From: Bog-473 sp963840245
GTDB taxonomy: Bacteria > Actinomycetota > Acidimicrobiia > Acidimicrobiales > RAAP-2
Direction: 5' to 3'
NCBI GenBank assembly: GCA_963840245.1
Contig: CAWIYI010000048.1
Coordinates: 13,733-77,732, forward strand
Length of the DNA stretch: 64,000 bases
A program made the position numbers and the translations under genes. Every line of letters starts with the position of its first letter. The first letter of the stretch is position 1. Of this stretch, positions 51,728 through 60,348 are shown piece after piece. The notes under the pieces are model-generated. The model was not told the origin of the DNA, searched no databases, and saw nothing but the letters and a program-made list of their open reading frames with translations.

Positions 51728-53065
51728 GTGCGATTCTCCACTTCTGAACTCGCCGCCCGCCTCGGTGGGGAGCAGGTCGGACCCGACGTCATCGTCGATG
51801 GAGCGACCATCGACACCCGGACGGCATTGGCGGGCAAGCTCTACGTTCCCATCGTCGCCGAACGCGACGGGCACGAGTTCATCCGCGCCGCCTTGGAAGG
51901 GGGAGCCCCGGCCTACCTCACGGCGCAGGAACCCGTCGGGGCGACAGCCATCGTCGTCGCGGACACGGCCGCCGCACTCATGCAGCTGGGCCTGGTCGCA
52001 CGCGACCACGTGCACGGCGGCGTGATCGGCATCACGGGCTCGGTCGGCAAGACGACGACCAAGGATCTCCTGCGCCACTGTCTCGTCTCGACCTTCGGGG
52101 TGGCGGCGAGCGAGCGGTCCTTCAACAACGAGCTGGGACTCCCGCTCACGCTCCTCAACGCACCGGACGATGCCCAGTGGGTGGTCCTGGAGATGGGCGC
52201 CCGCGGCGCGGGTCACATGGCGCGCCTGGCCCAGGTGGGTCGTCCGGACGTCGGCATCGTGACGAGCGTCGCCATGGCCCACGTGGAGTACTTCGGCGAT
52301 CTCGACGGTGTGGCCCGGGCCAAGAGCGAGCTGGTGACCGCGCTGCCTCCCTCCGGCGTCGCCGTCTTGAACTTCGACGATCCGCGGGTGGCGCGCATGG
52401 CCTCGGTCAGCCCCTGCCCGGTGCTGGGGTATGCGGCGGAGGGCAACGCCGAGGTGCGGGCCGAGCGCGTCGTGCTCGACGACGACTTGCGACCGCGGTT
52501 CCGGTTGTCGACGCCGTGGGGTGCGGGCGACGTCCGGCTCTCGCTGCACGGGATCCAGCAGGTTCCGAACGCGCTCGCCGCCGCGGCCGCGGCGCTGTGG
52601 TGCGGCGTCCCCCTCGAGGACGTGGTGTCCGCCTTGGCGACCGCCACCGGGTCGCCCCTGCGCATGGAGGTGCATCGCGTTCCCGACGGACCCGTCCTGG
52701 TCGTGGACTGCTACAACGCCAACCCGGCCTCGACCGAGGCGGCGCTGCGTTCGCTGGGCGCGTTGCCGGCAGCGCGGCAGCTGGCGCTTCTCGGGCTCAT
52801 GGCCGAGTTGGGGGCCGAGACCGAGGCCGAGCACCGGCGGATCGCCCGGCTGGCCGAGGAGCTCGGGATTGAGGTGGTCGGCTACCAGACCGAGCTCTAC
52901 GGCGCGGCCGAGGTGACCAGTGCCGATGACGCCGTGGCCCTGCTGCGGACGCTGGGCCCGGGCGACGCGGCCCTCGTGAAGGGCAGTCGGGTGGCGCGTC
53001 TCGAAGACGTCGTGCGGCGGTACGGGGCGGCGACCGGAGTTCAGTCCCTGGCGGCAGGCGCGTAG
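51728..53065 (+). CDS. murF: UDP-N-acetylmuramoyl-tripeptide--D-alanyl-D-alanine ligase
   Basis: 445-aa Mur ligase that adds D-Ala-D-Ala to the peptidoglycan precursor. The ATP-binding GITGSVGKTTTKD is at 101-113, with FNNELGLPLTLL, EMGARGAGHMARL and DCYNANPASTEAAL. The chosen GTG starts MRFSTSELAARLGG, the usual N-terminus. It forms a divergent cell-wall pair with ddl rather than lying in a dcw cluster. The 3' end overlaps the convergent BTAD gene by 25 nt if that gene's frame is corrected. Confidence 0.95.
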   Translation: MRFSTSELAARLGGEQVGPDVIVDGATIDTRTALAGKLYVPIVAERDGHEFIRAALEGGAPAYLTAQEPVGATAIVVADTAAALMQLGLVARDHVHGGVIGITGSVGKTTTKDLLRHCLVSTFGVAASERSFNNELGLPLTLLNAPDDAQWVVLEMGARGAGHMARLAQVGRPDVGIVTSVAMAHVEYFGDLDGVARAKSELVTALPPSGVAVLNFDDPRVARMASVSPCPVLGYAAEGNAEVRAERVVLDDDLRPRFRLSTPWGAGDVRLSLHGIQQVPNALAAAAAALWCGVPLEDVVSALATATGSPLRMEVHRVPDGPVLVVDCYNANPASTEAALRSLGALPAARQLALLGLMAELGAETEAEHRRIARLAEELGIEVVGYQTELYGAAEVTSADDAVALLRTLGPGDAALVKGSRVARLEDVVRRYGAATGVQSLAAGA

Positions 53066-54103
53066 CGCGCCGGCGTGCCGTCCGGCCCGCGGCACGACGG
53101 CACCGACGAGAATCCGGCGGGAAAGCTCACCGTAGAGGGACTCGGTGCGTGCCGACGGCGAGCTTCCCGGGTCGAGGGCGTCGACCCGGCGCTGGCACTC
53201 GCGCCATTCGAGGCGGAGCCGGTCCGCGTCGCCTTCTGCTGCCGCCAGCTGCATGGCGGATCGGGACAGCGCCTCGCTGTAGGGCTCGACGATGCGCGCC
53301 TGCTCGAGACCCCACCGCGCCAGATCGAAGAGCCCGGCATCGGCGGCCAGCGAGGCCAGGCGACAGGCCGCGTCGACGAGCACCGCGGCAATGCGCCCAC
53401 CGTGGCCTTCGGCCTCCCACCACGCGTAGCCCGACAGCGCGTTGGCCAGCGGCTCACCCTCGACCAGAAAGAGGGCGGCACGGAAGTAGGCGATGGCCAC
53501 GGCCGGGTCGGACTGGGCCTTCGCTTCGGCGGCGAGTGCGACGGCACGCTGCACGTCGACGGTGACCCGGGGTGACAGTTGGTAGAGACCGTGACGCGTG
53601 CCGGCCGGGAAGAGGGGATCGCCCTGCTCGTCGACCCCCATGGCCCGCCGGGCCGCGTACGCGGTGTTGAACAGCGTCTTCGACGCGGCGTCGGCGTCGG
53701 ACGACCCGAGCACGCGCGTGCGCAGCCGGTCGCTCGTGATGACATCGGGCTGGTGCAGCGCCAGATAGGCGACGAGCTCGACGGCCCGGCGGGCGCGGTT
53801 GGGCGGGAGCTCCTCGTGGAGCCCGTCGAGGCGGGGCGTCATGGCGAGCAGCCGCACGTCGACGGCGCCGGGAGCCAGCGCCGACACCCCGCCGGCCGGT
53901 GTTGCCGTCCGCCGTTCGTCCCTGTCGCGCCACGGCTCTGCGTCCTCGTCGAGGGCCGGCGCCACCAGCTCCTCGATGTGCCGGGCCTTCGCAGCCGCCT
54001 GGAGATGGGGCCGCACGACGCGGCCCATCGGGTGGAGGGTGGCGCCGTGGCGATCGACCAGGACGGTCAGATCACTGGCGGCGACCGGGTCCAGGGAGAT
54101 CAC
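53041..54103 (-). CDS. BTAD-domain transcriptional regulator, C-terminal end probably frameshifted
   Basis: The protein starts VISLDPVAASDLTVLVDRHG, has a winged-helix-like region around 100-160 (PNRARRAVELVAYLALHQPD then ITSDRLRTRVLG) and a bacterial transcriptional activator (BTAD) helical repeat region ~160-300. In the strict frame no stop occurs until 51701, right through the antisense of murF, which is implausible. One base removed near 53070-53170 leads to a stop at 53041, giving ~353 aa. The GTG start overlaps the LysM gene stop by 4 nt. In other actinobacteria LysM and BTAD parts are often one protein; here they are two coupled genes. It may control surface or pilus genes not in this window. 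Confidence 0.6.
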
Positions 54104-55515
54104 GGCGGAGCGAGCCGCCGCCTCGGGAGGAAGGGCGCGGGGTCACCGCAGAAGAGCACGCGTCGAGCCACAACCGGGTCGGCCGCCACCTCGGACCTGA
54201 GCGCAGTGTCGTCGGGATCGTCGGTGACCAGGATCGTGTCCGCCCAGGCCCAGGAGCCGACGGCCACCCGCGCCGCCCGCAGCAGCTCCGGTGCCGCCTC
54301 GCCGAGGATGGGCAGGACGTCGCCCGGCTCGAGCGGGACGAGCCACGTGCCCTCGGCGTCGTCGCCGACGGGGAGGACGACGGGCACGTAGGGGAAGGGG
54401 GGATCGTCGTGGCCGTCAAGAGCGCCGTGATCGACGTGCCACGCGGTGCCGTCCGGCAGGCGTGTAAAGGGTTCCGGGGGCGTCTCCGGGTAGGCGTCGG
54501 CGAACCAGAACGTCACGCCGGACGGCGAGACACAGATGGCGCGGACGGTGGGCCCGGCGCGGCCCTCGAGGGACAGGCCCAAGCGGCAATTGGCGGACTC
54601 GAAGGAATGGAGCGCCGGGACGCCCGCGAAGCGGTGCAGGAGGGCCGCCGCGTCCAGCGCCCCCTCGGACGGCTCCGGTCCCGGGACGGCCGCACCGGTG
54701 AACCGGTCGCCGAGCCGGCGCCGGCGCCCGGCGCGCCGGGCGATGGCGGCGCAGGCCAGCGAGCCGAGGCCGAGGGCGATCAGTTCGGGCAGGTGTCCTG
54801 GCGGCTCGGGATGTGACGGGTGGTCGGTCCGGTCGGCCCGTGCCGCAGGCCCGCCGCCGCGCTGCGCCTCAGCCGGCAGGCGCAGGCGCCAGCCCGCCCG
54901 CAGCTGATCCGGGTCGACGAAGCGTGTGCCACCCCCCATGTCGCGGCCGAGATTGAGCGCGGCGAGCGTCGTCCAGTCCGCGCCGTCGCCCAGGCGATCG
55001 TCCGCGATCTCCCAGAGGCCGTCGCCGGGCCGGACCACGTAGGTCGCGGCGGATGCCACCGCCGGGGACTCGGGCGCGCCAACCGGGAGCGTGCTGGTGA
55101 TCGCGGTGCGCGGTGCGACACCGGACGGAGTGCTGGCGCCGGCGCCGGCAGAGAGCGAGAGGGGAGCGCCGACGCTCGTCAGCGTGAGCACGCCGAACGC
55201 AATGCGTGCCGCCAGGCGATCCATGACCGGCGCACCCCGGAGGACGCCGACCTCGCCGCTGCGCACGTGCGCGATCACCGCCCGGATCAGCTGCGTGCAA
55301 CAGGCGGCCCAGGCCACCCAGGCCGCCAGGACCAGGAGGCACAGCAGGTCGCGTGGCAGCGGCCGCCAGGCGTGTCCGAGCCCGTCGGCCAGCGGATTGC
55401 CGACGACCAGGAGCAGCACGGCCGGGACGGCGGTGAAGGCCAGCAGGGCGGCGATCGCGGCGCCGGCGACGTCGAGGAGCCGCGGTGGGCACTCGATCCC
55501 GTTCTCCCTAGCCAC
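54100..55515 (-). CDS. membrane protein with LysM domain, partner of BTAD regulator
   Basis: 471-aa protein with two N-terminal hydrophobic segments (about 15-40 and 55-80), another near 105-120, then a LysM module at ~155-210 (YVVRPGDGLWEIADDRLGDG, WRLRLP). A third hydrophobic patch near 240 precedes a C-terminal alpha/beta region. LysM binds peptidoglycan. With the following BTAD gene it makes up the two halves of a membrane-linked regulator common in actinobacteria. The start overlaps the upstream gene by 8 nt and the stop overlaps the BTAD start. Confidence 0.8.
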   Translation of the reverse strand: MARENGIECPPRLLDVAGAAIAALLAFTAVPAVLLLVVGNPLADGLGHAWRPLPRDLLCLLVLAAWVAWAACCTQLIRAVIAHVRSGEVGVLRGAPVMDRLAARIAFGVLTLTSVGAPLSLSAGAGASTPSGVAPRTAITSTLPVGAPESPAVASAATYVVRPGDGLWEIADDRLGDGADWTTLAALNLGRDMGGGTRFVDPDQLRAGWRLRLPAEAQRGGGPAARADRTDHPSHPEPPGHLPELIALGLGSLACAAIARRAGRRRRLGDRFTGAAVPGPEPSEGALDAAALLHRFAGVPALHSFESANCRLGLSLEGRAGPTVRAICVSPSGVTFWFADAYPETPPEPFTRLPDGTAWHVDHGALDGHDDPPFPYVPVVLPVGDDAEGTWLVPLEPGDVLPILGEAAPELLRAARVAVGSWAWADTILVTDDPDDTALRSEVAADPVVARRVLFCGDPAPFLPRRRLAPP

Positions 55516-56258
55516 CGGCCGGTCCGATGGAGATCGTGTAGGTCAACGATGTCGTCTCCGACGCAGGCTCGGAAACCGTGGCCAGACAGCTCCCGGTGGC
55601 GTCAGGAAGCGTTGCTGCCATGGCCGAGGTCCCGCCCACGTTCTGGCTCCCGTTCGCGCAACTGACCTCCATGGTGAGATACGTGTCACCCGACCACACG
55701 ACCGAGATCTCCATCGCGCCCGTCCCGGTGAACCCGTACTTGTTCGACGTGTCCGACGGGGGGTCGAGATAACCCTGTGTGCGGTCGGCCGGCTCTGCGC
55801 TCGGCTCCGGGCGGTCGCGTAGTCGTGGTCGTGGCAGGCGGTGCCTGGGTCGTCGTGGTGACGCTCGTCGCCGCGGTCCGTGGCGTGCTCTCGACGCGCG
55901 GTGTCCCGGACGACAGGAGTGCGGTGCCGCCACCGGCCGACCCCGACGAAGGAGGCGCCGCGGCGATCGGTGAGGTGGTTGTCGTGGGCGTGGCGGTGGA
56001 CCGCGACGCGGCTTTGGTTCCCGCACGCCGGTGCGCGCCCGGCCCGAGTGCGGTGCGGGCGGCCGCCTGCGCGGGTCCGCCGCCGCGTCGGGCGCGCCCC
56101 GGTGTTCCGCCAGCAGTCGCCACGAGCAGCGCCATGAGACCCAGTGACACGGCGAGGATCACCCACCAGTTGGGGCGGCCCCGAGCCACTCGCGAGCGCC
56201 AACCCTCGTTGGCGTCGGGCTTCCCACCAAGCACGGGCACACGATACGCACGCGTCAC
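55508..56258 (-). CDS. membrane-anchored protein with Thr-rich linker, frameshifted in this sequence
   Basis: I do not recognise the family. Frame 1 has a cytoplasmic N-terminus, one transmembrane helix (WWVILAVSLGLMALLVATAG at about 31-50) and a Ser/Thr/Ala-rich linker ending TTTTTRPPGAE. Frame 2 continues with RPEPSAEPADRTQGYLDPPS and an extracytoplasmic domain of ~80 aa with two Cys (VSCANG, GSCLAT) and a beta-rich pattern. The frames join at about 55795-55810 if one base is removed; total length is 3n+1 (~249 aa corrected). It overlaps the LysM gene by 8 nt and is first of the leftward set LysM-BTAD. Confidence 0.7.
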
Positions 56259-56276
56259 GCCTCCCGCACTCGGCGC

Positions 56277-57050
56277 TCAGGCGCACAAACGCCGCTGACC
56301 GCGGTCACGTCGGGCATAGAGGGCGCGACGGTCGCGCCCGGTCAGGGCGGCCAGTTCGGCGATGGAGTAGCCGAGGACATGGTGGGCGTAGAGGACCCTG
56401 ACCTCGTCGGCGCGCATCCCCTCGCGGCGCAGCTCGATCAGCAGGCGGGCCAGCTCCTCGAGGTCCGTCTCCGGCCGGGAGGAGACTGCGTCGGACAGAT
56501 CGGGGCCGAGCGGGACGGAGCGACCATCGAGATCCTTGGAGCGGAAGAGCTGGCGCCGGAGACGGCAACGGATGGCAGAGAGCAGGTCGAGCACGGCGTA
56601 GGGGCGGTCCTGCCCGGACCATTCCTGCAGTACCAGCCAGGTGGTCGTGAGAAGCTCGCCGAAGAACTCCTCGCCGTCCTGCCACTCTCCACCGCGTCCC
56701 CAACGCAATTTCCCGGCCACCGTCACCAGCCCCGGGAGAAGAGCCTGGACGAGCAGCCGCGAGATGAAGGGGTCGGCACCGGCCTCCCTGAGCAGCACCC
56801 TGACGAGGTGGGCGGCTTCCTCGCGCTGGGCCCGGCCCGAGGCGCGCCGCATGTGCTCGACGAGGTCGCAGGGCGTGGGACACGGCGGCGGGTCGTTGCC
56901 GGGTCCGAAGACAAGGAGGTGCAGAACCGGATCGCGGCCGGCCACGTCACGGAGCGACCGGACGGCGGAGCGGGTTCGGCCGATCGACTGCCATTCGGCT
57001 GCCATCTGGTCGATGAGGGCGACGCGTTGCTTCGAGGTGGGGGTAGGCAT
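56277..57050 (-). CDS. sigma-70-like/HTH protein of unknown target
   Basis: 257-aa protein. The C-terminal ~55 residues (EVRVLYAHHVLGYSIAELAA, then TGRDRRALYARRDRGQRRL) form a region-4-like helix-turn-helix, and the middle has a helical region with LQEWSGQDRPYAVLDLLSAI that may correspond to sigma region 2. No clear ECF sigma signature is seen, so it may be a diverged sigma-like regulator. The ATG at 57050 is preferred; an open extension to 57167 has no support. It may serve the membrane/LysM/BTAD set, whose first gene starts 19 nt downstream on the same strand. Confidence 0.65.
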   Translation of the reverse strand: MPTPTSKQRVALIDQMAAEWQSIGRTRSAVRSLRDVAGRDPVLHLLVFGPGNDPPPCPTPCDLVEHMRRASGRAQREEAAHLVRVLLREAGADPFISRLLVQALLPGLVTVAGKLRWGRGGEWQDGEEFFGELLTTTWLVLQEWSGQDRPYAVLDLLSAIRCRLRRQLFRSKDLDGRSVPLGPDLSDAVSSRPETDLEELARLLIELRREGMRADEVRVLYAHHVLGYSIAELAALTGRDRRALYARRDRGQRRLCA

Positions 57051-57146
57051 GCCGGAAGCGTGCGTTCCGACCCTCCCCCGATCGCTCCCACCCGGCGCAT
57101 CGGGGGCGAATCGGGCGGGGACAGCTGCAATGGTCCTGGTGGGCGA

Positions 57147-57152
57147 TAGTGT
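57147..57152 (+). promoter_or_regulatory. -10-like box TAGTGT, leaderless promoter
   Basis: TAGTGT ends 7 nt before the ATG at 57160. Confidence 0.5.
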
Positions 57153-57159
57153 GCCGCCG

Positions 57160-57555
57160 ATGGACATCGACGAGTTCTACGAAGCGGACCCGCGCCGCCG
57201 GCGTTCCGCCGAGCTCGAACTGGGCTCGGAGTGGCGGGGCAAGGACGGTGTGCAGCACGAGTTGAACTACGTGGAGGACACCGGCGAGCTCTACGTGCTG
57301 CGCGAGCCGGCACCCCACGTGCGGGAAGACCCCTTCGGCGGGCTGCACATCTCGGACCCGGAGGGATACGAGAACAAGATCACCGTCCACGTGATTGCCA
57401 AGATCGACTCGGTCGAGAACGTGCACGCGATCCTGCAGGGCTGGCCCGAGGCCATGCGGGAAGAGGGAAACGGGGGCACCGAGTGGCTCGGCCGGCGGCT
57501 CCTGGCGGCCGGCGTTGCTGTCGGGCCGACGGGAGACCCCATTTCGGACGACTAG
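57160..57555 (+). CDS. hypothetical acidic protein, 131 aa
   Basis: No family recognised. The chain begins DIDEFYEADPRRRRSAELEL, has WRGKDGVQHELNYVEDTGEL and EYEN-like beta strands, and IDSVENVHAILQGWPEAMRE as a helix. It looks like a soluble alpha/beta protein, a style seen in small actinobacterial proteins. The ATG at 57160 fits the leaderless box; GTG 57151 and ATG 57130 are also in frame. It converges on the APH-type kinase gene with 5 nt between the stops. Confidence 0.7.
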   Translation: MDIDEFYEADPRRRRSAELELGSEWRGKDGVQHELNYVEDTGELYVLREPAPHVREDPFGGLHISDPEGYENKITVHVIAKIDSVENVHAILQGWPEAMREEGNGGTEWLGRRLLAAGVAVGPTGDPISDD

Positions 57556-57560
57556 GGGGA

Positions 57561-58637
57561 TCAGGCGGGGGAAGGCGGCTCCAGCTCCAGCATCTTGGCG
57601 AGGAGCTGGGTGGCGATGTTGTCAGTCGCCATGGCGGCGTCCATCAGGTTGTTCCCGAAGACCAGCTTCGAGAGGCGGTACATCACGACGGCGAAGCGGA
57701 ACCCCGAGAAGATCTCGTAGAAGAAGATGTCCCGCATGGGCCGGCCCATGAGCTCGGAGTAGCGCTCGATGGTGTCCTCGTGCGAGCCGAAGCCGGCCGG
57801 GCGCGGGACACCGAGGCCCTCGGAGAACTGCCGGTCGAAGTAGAGCCACCAGCCCAGGTCCAGCTCGGGCTGGGCCAGTGAGGCCATCTCCCAGTCGACC
57901 ACCGCGGCGCAGCGGAAGTCGTCCCAGATGATGTTGCCGATGCGGCTGTCGCCCCAGCTGATCACGACATCGCCTTCCTCGGCGGGCCGGTGCTCGACCA
58001 GCCACTGCCAGGTCGACTCGATGACCGGGACCTCCTCGCCCTGGGTGGCCCAGTCGAGGAAGTCCCGGTAGTAGGACATCTGCTGCTCGAGCCCCGGACG
58101 GCCCCGGGCGGGGTCACTGAGCCACTCGAGCCCCGTCGCCCGCCAGTCGGTGCGGTGCACTGCGGCGAGCGCGTCGATGCCGCTCCACCACATGCGCTCC
58201 TGCTGCTCGGGCGTGGCCTCGATCACCCAGCCCTCCATGGTGTAGGGGATGTTGTCCGAAGGCACGAGGCCCTCGACGTGGTCCATGGAGAAGAAGGGCA
58301 CGCCGAAGTACCGGGGGTCCTCCTCGTACCAGCCGAGGCGGGGGAGGGGAACGCCCGAGCCCCCGTCGGCCAGGGCGCGCATGGCCCGGTACTGGGTGGA
58401 GAACTCGGCGTCCAAGAAGAGCAGGTGTTTCGTCGGTGCGACGCGGACGACCAGGCGTCGCTCTCCGCCGTCCGCGGCGCGGGTGCGGCACAGGATCGTC
58501 TCGTTGGAGAACCCGTTGGAGCCGGGGGCCTGGACGTCGAAGACCTGCGGACCTGAGCCGTGGGGTGACTTGGTGCCCAGCCAGCGCGTGAGGATGGCGG
58601 CCACCTCTTCGGGGTCACGCTGGCTGATGTCGGGCAC
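57561..58637 (-). CDS. APH-type phosphotransferase family protein
   Basis: 358-aa kinase-fold protein of the aminoglycoside phosphotransferase superfamily, of the type often found with fatty acid or aromatic acyl-CoA genes (ACAD10/11-like). The Brenner-type catalytic loop is ISWGDSRIGNIIWDD, with the metal-binding Asp in VVDWEMASL. The N-lobe VRVAPTKHLLFLDAEFSTQY carries the Glu-pairing lysine region. Antibiotic resistance is not implied. The GTG start at 58637 is supported by a TAGAGT box 8 nt upstream. Confidence 0.87.
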   Translation of the reverse strand: MPDISQRDPEEVAAILTRWLGTKSPHGSGPQVFDVQAPGSNGFSNETILCRTRAADGGERRLVVRVAPTKHLLFLDAEFSTQYRAMRALADGGSGVPLPRLGWYEEDPRYFGVPFFSMDHVEGLVPSDNIPYTMEGWVIEATPEQQERMWWSGIDALAAVHRTDWRATGLEWLSDPARGRPGLEQQMSYYRDFLDWATQGEEVPVIESTWQWLVEHRPAEEGDVVISWGDSRIGNIIWDDFRCAAVVDWEMASLAQPELDLGWWLYFDRQFSEGLGVPRPAGFGSHEDTIERYSELMGRPMRDIFFYEIFSGFRFAVVMYRLSKLVFGNNLMDAAMATDNIATQLLAKMLELEPPSPA

Positions 58638-58645
58638 GGGCCGGC

Positions 58646-58651
58646 ACTCTA
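58646..58651 (-). promoter_or_regulatory. -10-like box TAGAGT, leaderless promoter of APH-type gene
   Basis: On the minus strand TAGAGT ends 8 nt before the GTG at 58637. Confidence 0.5.
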
Positions 58652-58716
58652 GTGACGGGACGGACCCTCTGGGGAGTGCCCGGGCGATCCGGACCGGGAG
58701 GGCGGGCAGACGGGGA

Positions 58717-58722
58717 TAGCGT
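58717..58722 (+). promoter_or_regulatory. -10-like box TAGCGT, leaderless promoter
   Basis: TAGCGT ends 8 nt before the GTG at 58731. Together with the APH-type box it forms a compact divergent pair. Confidence 0.5.
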
Positions 58723-58730
58723 CGCCCGGC

Positions 58731-59039
58731 GTGCTCATCGTGATCGACCTCTCCGGGGCGAAGGTCTCCCTGCGCGACCCACCTGAATTCACCCGCTTCT
58801 CGGTCCTGCTGGAGGGGGACGGGGACCTGGCCGAGGTCTTGCGCCAGTCGGGTCTGGGACGCCTGGGGACCGATGGCGAGCACGTGGTGGTGGACCCGGC
58901 GGCCCTGCGGGCGCTGGCGGGGCCCGCCGCCGACGACGACTGGGACGAGGGCTTCGCCGGCATGTGCGCGTACGCCGCCGGGAAGGGTTGGGTGGAACCC
59001 GACGGCGGCATCGTCGCGCACATCAGCCGGGCAGGCTGA
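58731..59039 (+). CDS. hypothetical protein, 102 aa
   Basis: No family recognised. The N-terminal LIVIDLSGAKVSLRDPPEF looks like a beta hairpin, followed by helices and an acidic DDDWDEGFAG stretch. Codon use is native. The start GTG is backed by a TAGCGT box. It may be an enzyme accessory or a small-molecule-binding protein, but nothing specific can be said. Confidence 0.68.
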   Translation: MLIVIDLSGAKVSLRDPPEFTRFSVLLEGDGDLAEVLRQSGLGRLGTDGEHVVVDPAALRALAGPAADDDWDEGFAGMCAYAAGKGWVEPDGGIVAHISRAG

Positions 59040-59143
59040 GCCGGCGTCCGCGACGAGCCGGGGCAACGGGACGCCGTTGATCGCCTGCGCGAAATGGGGG
59101 GAGGATGTGGCGAGCCCTCGTGGGATCGTCGCACAGGGTGCGC

Positions 59144-60028
59144 TCAAACCGGGTGTCTGGCGTCGCGGGCGCGACTGAGCGGGCCGATCAACTCCAAGAG
59201 GATCGCGATCAAGGCGCCGCCGGCGAGACCGAACGCAATGCCGGACAGAAACCCTCGGAATGCCTGCTGCTGGGTGCCGCCCGAATTGACAGCGGAGACG
59301 CGGAGGAGCGCAGTTGCTGCGCTGGTCTGAGCAGACCACAGCCATGAATCGGTCGAGGACGTCGTCGGCGGCGCCGGTGACTGGATGGTGTAATCGGCGG
59401 TGTTCCCGCCGTCGGCATAGAGCTCACGCGTCATCGGCACCGCGACGTATTGATTGTGATCGTTGACATCGACCTCGGGAAACTGCGCGCTGAGATACGG
59501 ACCATTGAGGTTCACCGGGCCGTCGGAGGACCAACAGAGCCAGACGGACAGAGGCCCCCTGCTCTCGACCTCATAGCTTGGTACGCCCGTGGATGTCCCC
59601 ACAAAGGTGAGACGCTGCGGCACGATGCGGGTCGGAGGACCACTCAGCACCAACCCAGGGGTGACGTTGTCGGGCAACCTCGATGGTGTGCACAGACGTG
59701 CGCCGTCCAGATTGTCGATCCCAACGGTCCAGGTTCCCGCCGACGAGGGGGGATCCATGGCGATGTTCAAAACGGCCCCGTTGTCGGCTGTCCGGTGGAG
59801 CACCTCGCTGACACCAGGGACCCCATTGGCAGCCTTCACAGTGACCAGCATGTTCTCGGGGACGGCCGGGAAGCCGTTGGATTGCGGTCGGGTGACCCAT
59901 CCAATGGCCACAAAGATGACGAAGATCGGCAACAAGACGGCGATGACTTCGAGGTGGACCCGACTTATGTAGCTCGATGGCAGCGGGTTCTCATTGCCGC
60001 TCACGGTTCGTGGCTCTCCATCCGTCAC
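59144..60028 (-). CDS. membrane protein of unknown function with extracytoplasmic domain
   Basis: 294-aa protein with a short cytoplasmic N-terminus, one transmembrane helix (about 28-48), a ~200-residue external beta-rich domain with two Cys, and a second helix near the C-terminus (GIAFGLAGGALIAILLELI). Codon use is more AT-rich than its neighbours (many AAT, ACA, TCT-type codons), suggesting recent acquisition. No motif is recognised. The GTG at 60028 is the outermost start; an in-frame GTG (VSGNENPLPSSY) 24 nt inside it is also possible. Confidence 0.72.
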   Translation of the reverse strand: MTDGEPRTVSGNENPLPSSYISRVHLEVIAVLLPIFVIFVAIGWVTRPQSNGFPAVPENMLVTVKAANGVPGVSEVLHRTADNGAVLNIAMDPPSSAGTWTVGIDNLDGARLCTPSRLPDNVTPGLVLSGPPTRIVPQRLTFVGTSTGVPSYEVESRGPLSVWLCWSSDGPVNLNGPYLSAQFPEVDVNDHNQYVAVPMTRELYADGGNTADYTIQSPAPPTTSSTDSWLWSAQTSAATALLRVSAVNSGGTQQQAFRGFLSGIAFGLAGGALIAILLELIGPLSRARDARHPV

Positions 60029-60348
60029 GCGGGACAGAATGCCTCATCCGGTGACGCACGACGTGAAGCCGCAGTCTTTCGACGGTCGCTTTGTGCGCCC
60101 GCCGATCGCCACTCATGTTGTTCTCGGGACGACGTCACACCTCCTGCCCCAACCTGCTCTCGAAGCAGGACTCCGGATGCCTGGCCCGGAGGTCGCTCGG
60201 AGCATTCCCCGGCCGCGCCAGCGCTGAGCACATCGGCTCGGGCCGAGCCGTCTGTCGGGCTCTGGCCGCGCCCCGCTACCCTTGAGGCGCCGTCCGGCAG
60301 GCCCGGCGGCGGGGGCGCAGGCCCCGTGAGCTCCTGGAGGGACGAGAC
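60029..60348. other. non-coding region upstream of aldehyde dehydrogenase
   Basis: 320 bp with no convincing gene. The left part is AT-richer like the neighbouring membrane-protein gene. A TACCCT box at 60277-60282 could promote the aldehyde dehydrogenase gene with a ~60-nt leader that carries a GGAGGG ribosome-binding site. No inverted repeat stands out. Confidence 0.5.

Noticed and set aside
51701..53040. Extension of the BTAD frame for 440 more residues
   Set aside because: The extension is exactly antisense to murF and shows no protein-like composition; a one-base shift giving the stop at 53041 is simpler.
57561..59345. Longer start for the APH-type kinase (594 aa)
   Set aside because: The added N-terminus is antisense to the gene at 58731 and has no homology; the GTG at 58637 has a promoter box at the right spacing.
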